Assembly (NCBI GenBank): GCA_036502345.1
Contig: DASXYT010000091.1
Location: forward strand, 36,418 to 100,417
Source: DATEPR01 sp036502345
GTDB lineage: Bacteria; Actinomycetota; Actinomycetes; Mycobacteriales; Pseudonocardiaceae
Direction of reading: 5' to 3'
DNA length: 64,000 nucleotides
The position numbers were made by a program, and so were the translations under genes. Within the stretch, counting starts at the first letter, position 1. Each line of letters begins with the position of its first letter. Of this stretch, positions 58,115 to 64,000 are shown piece after piece. The notes beneath the pieces are model-generated. The model was not told the DNA's origin and searched no databases. It saw only the letters and a program-made list of their open reading frames with translations.

Positions 58115-59481
58115 GCCCTGTCGGCCAGTTCACCGTCCGCACCGAGTCGGGTCAGCACCTCGTGCAGCGAATCGGCCGCGCGCACGATGTGCTCCTGCTC
58201 GACCACCAGCGGCGGAGCGAACACCAGGGTCGGGCCGTAGTCCCGGACGATCACCCGGTGCCTGCGACGCATCTCCGTGGCGACCTGCTGCGCCATCAGC
58301 GGGACCTTGGACTCCTTGTCCGCCACCAGTTCCACACCGACGGTCGCACCGACCACACGGACGTCGCCGACCCTCGGCAACCCGGCGACCGGAGCCAGCG
58401 CCTCGGTGAACCAGTCGGCGATGGCGGGCACGCGGCGGAGCAGGCCGTCCCGCTCCATGACGTCCAGGTTCGCCAGGGCGATCGCGGCGGCCACGGGGTG
58501 CCCGGAGAACGTGTGGCCGTGGAAGAAGTAGGTGTCGTCCCCGGCCACCACACCGGCGATCTCCGGGCTGAACAGCACGGCGCCGAACGCGGCGTACCCG
58601 CTGGTCAGGCCCTTCGCGGTGACGATGATGTCGGCGCGCATGCCACGTTGTGCCGAGTCGAACCAGAACCCGGTACGGCCGTAGCTGGTGACCACCTCGT
58701 CGGCGATCAGCAGGATACCGTTGCGGGACAACACTTCCCGCACCCGAGGCCAGTAGTCGGCAGGCGGGGCGAGCACTCCGCCGCCACCCATCACCGGCTC
58801 ACCGATCATCGCGGCGATGTTGCCGGCGCCGAGCCGGTCGATCGTCTCCTCGAGCTCGTTGATGAGGAAGTCGGTCGGGTCGACGTCGCCGTACAGCTCA
58901 GCGGCACGGTAGGGGTAGGGCTGGGTGAGCCGCTCGACGTTGCCGAAACCCGGGCCGATGCCGACGTGGATGCCGGGGAACCCGGTGATCGCACCGCTGC
59001 CGTAGGTGCAGCCGTGGTAGGCGAAGTGCCGGCCGAGGAACACCACTCGGTCCGAATCGCCCCGCAGATGGTGGTAGAGCCGGGCGGCCTTCATCGCCGT
59101 CTCCACGCCCTCCGAACCGCCATTGGTGAAGAACACCTTCGACACCTCGGCCGGCGCGATGCCGATGATGCGCTGAGCCAGTTCGATGGCGCGGTCGTTG
59201 GAGTAGACGTCGAAGCTGGTGAAGTACTCCAGCGTGCCGACCTGCTCAGCCGCGGCGGCGACGAGTTCCGGGCGACTGTGACCGACCTGCGCCACCCAGT
59301 TGCCACCACCCATCACGTCCAGCAGTTCGTTGCCCTCCGCGTCCCACACGGACACGCCGGACCCCCGTACGATGGTGCACCGCTCGGTGCGTGACCCGTC
59401 CTGGTGCGGGTGGATCAACAGTTCCTTGTCCAGCTTGGCGAACTGCGCGGCGGCGCTCGCACTGTTCTGGGATTGGCTCAT
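58111..59481 (-). CDS. class III aminotransferase (omega-aminotransferase type)
   Basis: A 456-residue PLP enzyme. GGSEGVETAMKAARLYHHLR, RHFAYHGCTYGSGAITG, GILLIADEVVTSYGRTGFWF and IIVTAKGLTSGYAAFGAVLF (with the PLP Lys) are classical blocks, followed by YFFHGHTFSGHPVAAAIALA. It would move an amino group to or from an aldehyde or ketone. GAGGAG stands before the ATG at 59481. It is coupled by ATGA to the GMC gene and 14 bp from the epoxide hydrolase gene upstream, a consistent oxidation-amination unit. Confidence 0.92.
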   Translation of the reverse strand: MSQSQNSASAAAQFAKLDKELLIHPHQDGSRTERCTIVRGSGVSVWDAEGNELLDVMGGGNWVAQVGHSRPELVAAAAEQVGTLEYFTSFDVYSNDRAIELAQRIIGIAPAEVSKVFFTNGGSEGVETAMKAARLYHHLRGDSDRVVFLGRHFAYHGCTYGSGAITGFPGIHVGIGPGFGNVERLTQPYPYRAAELYGDVDPTDFLINELEETIDRLGAGNIAAMIGEPVMGGGGVLAPPADYWPRVREVLSRNGILLIADEVVTSYGRTGFWFDSAQRGMRADIIVTAKGLTSGYAAFGAVLFSPEIAGVVAGDDTYFFHGHTFSGHPVAAAIALANLDVMERDGLLRRVPAIADWFTEALAPVAGLPRVGDVRVVGATVGVELVADKESKVPLMAQQVATEMRRRHRVIVRDYGPTLVFAPPLVVEQEHIVRAADSLHEVLTRLGADGELADRA

Positions 59482-59495
59482 TGCCCCACTCCTCA

Positions 59496-60653
59496 TCAGA
59501 TCTCGGTTTGCACCTGCCGGGCGAACGCCCGCACATCGGCGACGAACAGGTCCGGCCGTTCCAGGGCCGGGAAGTGGCCGCCGTGCTCGTACTCGGTCCA
59601 GCACGCGATCGGCAGTTCGCGCTCGGCCAGCGTGCGCACCGCGGGAAACACGTCGTCGCCGAACATCGCGACACCGATCGGCACCGACACCGGTGCCGGG
59701 CGGGCGCCGACCAGCATGTCGCGCAGCCCTGCGGCGTCCTCGTAGTAGATCGCGGCCGACGTGCCCGCCGTCCCGGTGAACCAGTAGATCGACACCGCCG
59801 TGAGCAGGTCGTCCCGGCTGATGGCGTCCTCGGGGACCTTGTCGGCGCAGGTCCATTCCTTGTACTTCTCGATGATCCAGGCGAGTTGGCCGACCGGTGA
59901 GTCGGTCAGGCCGTACGCCACGGTCTGCGGCCGGGTCGCCTGCAGCTTCATGTAGCCGGACAGTTCCTCGTTGAAATGGCTGAGCCGCTCCAGCTTGGCC
60001 AGGTCGGCCGGGGTGAGCGAGGCCATCTCGTCGGGGTCGCCGCTGGGGAAGGTGAGCAGCGTGGTCACGTGCAGACCGATGACGTTCTCCGGGTGGTTCC
60101 TGGCCAGTTCCAGGGACAGCACGGCCCCGGTGTCCGTGCCGTGCGCCAGGTAGCGGTCGTAGCCGAGCAGGCGCATCAACTCCGCCCACGTCTCCGCGAT
60201 CCGGGGGCCGGTCCAGCCGGCACCGGCAGGGCCGGAGAAGCCGTAGCCGGGCAGCGACGGGATGACCAGGTGGAACGCGTCCTCGGCGCTGCCGCCGTGC
60301 GCCACCGGGTCGGTGAGCGGGCCGATCACGTTCAGGAACTCGGCGACCGAACCGGGCCAGCCATGCGAGACGAGCAGCGGCGTCGCCGTCGGCTCGGCCG
60401 AGCGGATGTGCAGGAAGTGGATGTTCTGCCCGTCGATCTCGGTGACGAACTGCGGGTACGCGTTGAGCCGCGCCTCGGCGGCCCGCCAGTCGAAGCCGTC
60501 CCGCCAGTACGCGGCCAGCTCCCGCAGGTAGCCGACCGGCACACCACGCTCCCAGCCGTCGTCCGCGAGCGGGACCGGCCAGCGGGTGTCGGCCAGCCTG
60601 CGGCGCAGGTCCTCGATGTCGGAATCGGGGATGTTGATCCGGTAAGGACGCAT
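59496..60653 (-). CDS. epoxide hydrolase (EHN-type alpha/beta hydrolase)
   Basis: A 385-residue alpha/beta hydrolase with the epoxide hydrolase N-terminal domain (IPDSDIEDLRRRLADTRWPV, LRELAAYWRDGFDWRAAEAR). The oxyanion motif is HGWPGSVAEF, the nucleophile is the Asp of AHGTDTGAVLSLELA, and the catalytic His is in HGGHFPALERPD. It would open an epoxide to a diol. It lies between the double monooxygenase gene (46 bp) and the aminotransferase; epoxidation by the monooxygenase, opening here, then oxidation and amination downstream is a plausible order, inferred from gene content only. Confidence 0.92.
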   Translation of the reverse strand: MRPYRINIPDSDIEDLRRRLADTRWPVPLADDGWERGVPVGYLRELAAYWRDGFDWRAAEARLNAYPQFVTEIDGQNIHFLHIRSAEPTATPLLVSHGWPGSVAEFLNVIGPLTDPVAHGGSAEDAFHLVIPSLPGYGFSGPAGAGWTGPRIAETWAELMRLLGYDRYLAHGTDTGAVLSLELARNHPENVIGLHVTTLLTFPSGDPDEMASLTPADLAKLERLSHFNEELSGYMKLQATRPQTVAYGLTDSPVGQLAWIIEKYKEWTCADKVPEDAISRDDLLTAVSIYWFTGTAGTSAAIYYEDAAGLRDMLVGARPAPVSVPIGVAMFGDDVFPAVRTLAERELPIACWTEYEHGGHFPALERPDLFVADVRAFARQVQTEI

Positions 60654-60699
60654 CGCTGATGTCTCTTCCGCCGTCGTGCCAGTGGATGGTGGTGATCGG

Positions 60700-63369
60700 T
60701 CAGTCGGCGCCGTTGTCCCGCCGCGCACCGCGCAGCACCTTGGCCACGAACCCTGGCTTGAACATCCCGGCAGGGGAGTCGACCAGGCCCGCGATGCGCA
60801 TGAACGTGTGGGTGATCGAGGAGTCGTGCACCGCTGCGGCCTGCAGCTTGGCCATGAAGGCGTTCCCCATCTTGACCACGGCAGGCCGCTTGCCGGGCAC
60901 CTGCGGGAAGGCGAAGTCACCGCTGGTCGCCGTCATCCACGGGAAGTCGATGATCTTCGCGGCTGCCTTCAGGTACCGCTTCGGTTGCGGGTCGCCGTAC
61001 CGGCGCAGTTCGTCGCGCAGCGCCATCGCCTCCAGGGCGGTCACGCTGATGCCCTGCCCGTACACCGGGTCGAAGCTGCAGATCGCGTCACCGAGCACGA
61101 CCAGCCCGTCCGGGAACCGGTCCAGCTTCTCGTAGCGACGACGAACGCTGGCCGGGAAGTTGAACGTCACCGGGTCGGTGATCGGCTCGGCGTCGACGAT
61201 GGCCTCGTAGACGTGCGCGAGCGGCAGCGACTTGGCGAACAGCAGGAAGCCCTCGTGATCGGTCGGCGGGTGGTCGCCGAACATCCCGACCAGCGACACG
61301 ATGCACTCGCCGTCGGCGACCTTGCCGAAGAACGTGCCACGGGGGTGGTCCGGCGACACGATCACGTTGAACGACTGCACGTCGCCGAACATCGCAGGCG
61401 TCGTCCTGTACAGCCTGCTGGTGTAGGCAAGGCCGATCGCCATCTTGTCCTCGACCGGCCGGTCGTAACCCAACTCGGACAGCAGCGCCGGGAGCCGGGA
61501 GCCTCGGCCACCAGCATCGACCACGAGGTCGGCGGACAGGTCGTACTCGACGTCATCGGGCCCGCGCAACCGCACGCCGGTGATCCGGCCGTCGGTCGCC
61601 GAGAGCAGGCGGACCAGGTGCGTCTGCTCGCGGTACTCCACGTTCGGTAGCACGGCCACCCTGGAGCGCAGGTAGTCCTCCAGGATCGGGCGCTTCACCG
61701 TGATGGACGTGAGCCCGGTGTGCGCGGGCGCGGCCAGGCGGCCGTTGAAGTACCAGTGCATCTCGCCGAGATCGCCCATCGGCACACCCCGGTCGACCAG
61801 GTCGGGGAGCAGACCGGGGAACAGCTCGGACAGGATCTGCTGCCCCTTGGCCAGCAGCGCGTGGGCGTGTGCGGTGTGCGGTGCGCCTTTTCGTGGCTCC
61901 TGCACGCCGAGCACCGTGTCGCGGTCCACCACGACGACGTCGCGGTAGCTCTCCTGCAGAACACGCGCGGCCAGGGTGCCGGCCATGCTGCCGCCGATGA
62001 CGACAGCACGCTCGCCGACCAGTCCCGGCGTCGGCGCGTTCTTGACCACCCGCTTGCTGGTCCGCGCGGCCTTGAGCAGCAGGCCGGGCTTCATCAGCGC
62101 TGTCGGCGGATCGACCAGGCCTGCGACCCGGAAGAACGCCGTGGTGAAGTCCGGGTCCTCGGCAGCGGCGGTGTGGATCTTGCCGATCAGCGTGCCGCCG
62201 ATCTTGTCCTTCCTGGTCAGCGCACGGCCTTCCACACCGGGGAAGGCCAGGTCGCCACCGACACCGATCTCCCACGGGACGGCGATGATCGGCGCGATCT
62301 CCTGGAAGAACCGCAACGGATTCGGCTCGCCAGCCCTGAGGTGCTCATCGAGCGCGACCGCCTCCTGCGCGGCGACCGTCATGCCCTGCCCGTACACCGG
62401 GTCGAAGGTGCACACCCCGTCACCGACGACGATCAGCCCGTCCGGGAATCGGCTCAGCTTGTCGAACCGGTGGTACACGCTGGCGGGGATCTTGAAGCCG
62501 GTGATGTCACCGAGCGGTTCGGCATCGCGCACCGCGGCGTGGATCTCCGGTGCCGCAAGGTGTTTCGCGTAATCGAGGAAGCCCTCGTGGTCGCGCGGCG
62601 GGTGGTTGCCACCGATGCCGGTCAGCGACAGCAGCGCGATGTCGTCGGGGAACCGGCCGAAGAAGCCACCGTGCGGGTTGACCGGCGACGCGACCGAGTT
62701 GATCGAGATGTCGCTGCCCCACGGATCGCTGCGCAGCCGGAAGAACCGGGACACGTACCCCAGGTCGATCTTCAGCAGGTCCTGGGCCGGGCGTTCGTAG
62801 CCGATGCCCTCCAGCCACGCCGGCGTGCGGCTGCCGCGACCGGTGGCGTCGACCACGAGAGCGGCGTTGATGATCTCGGTCCGGTCGGACTGACCGGTCA
62901 CCCGCACACCGGTGATCCGACCGCCGTTCTCGGTGGCCACCAACCCCTGGATCACGGTCTGCTCAAGGAACCTGACGTTGGGCAGCGCCGCGACCCGCGC
63001 CCGCACGTGCGACTCCAGCTCCGGCCTGCTGGCGGCGACGCTGAGCAGGCCGGACTGCGCCTGGGCCAGCCTGCGTCCGTTGAAGTACCAGCGGATGTCC
63101 CCGGTCAGATCGCCGATCAGCACACCGGAGTGGGACAGCTGCGCCTGAAAACCGGGGAACAGCTGCTCCAGGATCTGCTGTCCCTTGGCCAGCAGGCCGT
63201 GTGCGTGGTGGCCCTGCGGAACGCCACGCCGAGCGTCCCGCACGCCGAGCACGCGGTCCCGGTCGACCAGCACCACCTCGGGATAGTGGTCGGCCAGCAC
63301 ACGCGCTGCCAACAAGCCTGCCATTCCGGCACCGAGCACGACAGCGCGATCTTTCTGGTCTTCGCTCAC
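60700..63369 (-). CDS. tandem-duplicated double FAD monooxygenase
   Basis: An 889-residue protein made of two homologous FAD-dependent monooxygenase halves. Half 1 (about 1-455) begins KDRAVVLGAGMAGLLAARVL and has VVGDGVCTFDPVYGQGMTVA; half 2 (about 470-889) begins GERAVVIGGSMAGTLAARVL and has VVLGDAICSFDPVYGQGISV. Matching blocks repeat in order: AHGLLAKGQQILEQLFPG vs AHALLAKGQQILSELFPG, and IRWYFNGRRLAQ vs MHWYFNGRLAAP. Both have GD and DG-type motifs intact. GTG 63369 has AAGGAC upstream. Usual relatives are single about 450-residue proteins, so this is a fused duplication. It probably hydroxylates or epoxidises a substrate, with the two sites possibly specialised. Confidence 0.92.
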   Translation of the reverse strand: MSEDQKDRAVVLGAGMAGLLAARVLADHYPEVVLVDRDRVLGVRDARRGVPQGHHAHGLLAKGQQILEQLFPGFQAQLSHSGVLIGDLTGDIRWYFNGRRLAQAQSGLLSVAASRPELESHVRARVAALPNVRFLEQTVIQGLVATENGGRITGVRVTGQSDRTEIINAALVVDATGRGSRTPAWLEGIGYERPAQDLLKIDLGYVSRFFRLRSDPWGSDISINSVASPVNPHGGFFGRFPDDIALLSLTGIGGNHPPRDHEGFLDYAKHLAAPEIHAAVRDAEPLGDITGFKIPASVYHRFDKLSRFPDGLIVVGDGVCTFDPVYGQGMTVAAQEAVALDEHLRAGEPNPLRFFQEIAPIIAVPWEIGVGGDLAFPGVEGRALTRKDKIGGTLIGKIHTAAAEDPDFTTAFFRVAGLVDPPTALMKPGLLLKAARTSKRVVKNAPTPGLVGERAVVIGGSMAGTLAARVLQESYRDVVVVDRDTVLGVQEPRKGAPHTAHAHALLAKGQQILSELFPGLLPDLVDRGVPMGDLGEMHWYFNGRLAAPAHTGLTSITVKRPILEDYLRSRVAVLPNVEYREQTHLVRLLSATDGRITGVRLRGPDDVEYDLSADLVVDAGGRGSRLPALLSELGYDRPVEDKMAIGLAYTSRLYRTTPAMFGDVQSFNVIVSPDHPRGTFFGKVADGECIVSLVGMFGDHPPTDHEGFLLFAKSLPLAHVYEAIVDAEPITDPVTFNFPASVRRRYEKLDRFPDGLVVLGDAICSFDPVYGQGISVTALEAMALRDELRRYGDPQPKRYLKAAAKIIDFPWMTATSGDFAFPQVPGKRPAVVKMGNAFMAKLQAAAVHDSSITHTFMRIAGLVDSPAGMFKPGFVAKVLRGARRDNGAD

Positions 63370-63574
63370 GACTAGTCCTTCGTGTCGACCGGGGCCTCCC
63401 AGAGCGGGCATGCTGCTCAGTCGATCGTGCGCGATTTCCAGTTGTACTGGCACCTCGTGCTGTGCGCAATCACCGACTGCGGGATCGGTCTACGAGTTGT
63501 CCGGTGTCCAGCGGGGCTTGCCGAACAATCCCTGGCCGGGCAACCTTGGTTCTCCAGCGTTGGGGGGCACGGCA

Positions 63575-64000
63575 GTGGGCAGACCTGAACGTCCGTTGGT
63601 GCCAGGTGATGATGGGCTCGCCATGTTCGCAGGGGAGCTACGCGCGTTACGTGAGCAGGCTGGACGGCCTGCCTACCGCGAATTGGCCAGCAGGGCGCAC
63701 TATTCGGTCAGTACATTGTCCGATGCCGCCAGCGGCCGAGTCCTGCCGAGTCTGCCTGTCACGCTCGCCTATGTCCGCGGGTGTGGTGGTGACGTGGTCG
63801 AATGGGAACGGCGATGGCATGCATTGGCGGCCGATCGTGCTACATCTCGGCAGACGTCCGATCGGCCCGAACCGGATTGTTCGACCCCGGCTCCTTATGT
63901 CGGAATGGCCCCGTTCGAGACGGCAGACGCGAATCGATTCTTCGGGCGGAGCACCATCAGTGACACGCTGATCACGCGGGTACGGGAACAGCGATTCGTC
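63575..64000 (+). CDS. N-terminal HTH protein, probably a STAND-type NTPase, truncated by window edge
   Basis: An open frame with GTG 63575 after a GGGGGG site continues to the last base (142 codons seen, no stop). MGRPERPLVPGDDGLAMFAG, ELRALREQAGRPAYRELASR and ARAHYSVSTLSDAASGRVL-like sequence form an XRE-type helix-turn-helix (about residues 18-75). Then comes GDVVEWERRWHALAAD, and APYVGMAPFETADANRFFGR with STISDTLITRV, which looks like the beginning of a STAND NTPase domain (FFGR motif). In many actinobacteria such proteins continue for 1000 residues with repeats. The identity of the C-terminus is outside the window. Divergent from the double monooxygenase gene, separated by 205 bp. Confidence 0.75.
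   Translation, partial: MGRPERPLVPGDDGLAMFAGELRALREQAGRPAYRELASRAHYSVSTLSDAASGRVLPSLPVTLAYVRGCGGDVVEWERRWHALAADRATSRQTSDRPEPDCSTPAPYVGMAPFETADANRFFGRSTISDTLITRVREQRFV

Noticed and set aside
1..64000. rRNA, tRNA or prophage genes
   Set aside because: I found no clear cloverleaf, rRNA motif, integrase, capsid or tail gene by eye; a tRNA could be missed without a scan.

Overview
The window is GC-rich throughout (roughly 70% by eye), with GTG/ATG starts, many ATGA/GTGA overlaps and a broad set of CoA-, F420- and secondary-metabolism genes. The F420-type genes (an F420-reductase-like protein, an LLM protein, a Ddn-like protein), the AfsR/SARP-type regulator, Rhs remnants and an HTH protein at the right edge fit a filamentous actinomycete, most likely of the Pseudonocardiaceae or a relative. 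That placement is inference from gene content. I saw no rRNA, tRNA, CRISPR array or intact transposase.

Layout. (1) 1-4931: end of an L-arabinose operon (araA, sugar-binding lipoprotein, double-ABC ATPase, permease), closed by a hairpin terminator shared with a convergent F420-reductase-like gene. (2) 5815-25955: a catabolic island. A decayed LLM gene, a thioesterase and a Nudix gene lie on the left. A minus-strand block (PrpD family, CaiB family, enoyl-CoA hydratase) runs divergently from an IclR regulator. The IclR gene heads a 13-gene plus-strand run: NitT/TauT-type ABC importer, three acyl-CoA dehydrogenase family proteins, a residue-depleted isopropylmalate-dehydrogenase homologue, enoyl-CoA hydratase, cyclase, HMG-CoA-lyase-like enzyme, LLM oxidoreductase and a DUF6282-type protein. 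Together they suggest uptake and CoA-dependent breakdown of an unidentified carboxylate. (3) 25947-42000: mixed accessory DNA with peroxiredoxin, WbsX-like protein, a large BTAD/NB-ARC/TPR regulator, a mosaic of three truncated genes ending in an AT-richer Rhs toxin tip with probable immunity gene, XRE regulator, APH-family kinase, broken MFS gene, SGNH hydrolase, FadR/GntR regulator, a chimeric AAA-tautomerase gene and a penicillin-binding protein.

(4) 42016-55015: the most striking region, a compact divergent biosynthetic cluster. The minus-strand operon reads condensation domain, carrier protein, adenylation domain, ATP-grasp ligase, LanB-type tRNA-dependent domain, all as separate proteins. 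The plus-strand genes are an MFS exporter, a DAO-family FAD oxidase, a PhyH dioxygenase fused to a pre-ATP-grasp/ATP-grasp ligase, and a PLP aminotransferase. The set predicts a small modified peptide made by three kinds of amide-forming chemistry (NRPS condensation, ATP-grasp, and aminoacyl-tRNA-dependent addition). The product is unknown to me.

(5) 55101-64000: a DUF899 gene, about 700 bp of degenerate 21-bp tandem repeats, and a minus-strand oxidative set (GMC oxidoreductase, class III aminotransferase, epoxide hydrolase, and a tandemly duplicated double FAD monooxygenase), which may belong to the same or a second pathway. The window ends inside an HTH-type, probable NTPase gene.
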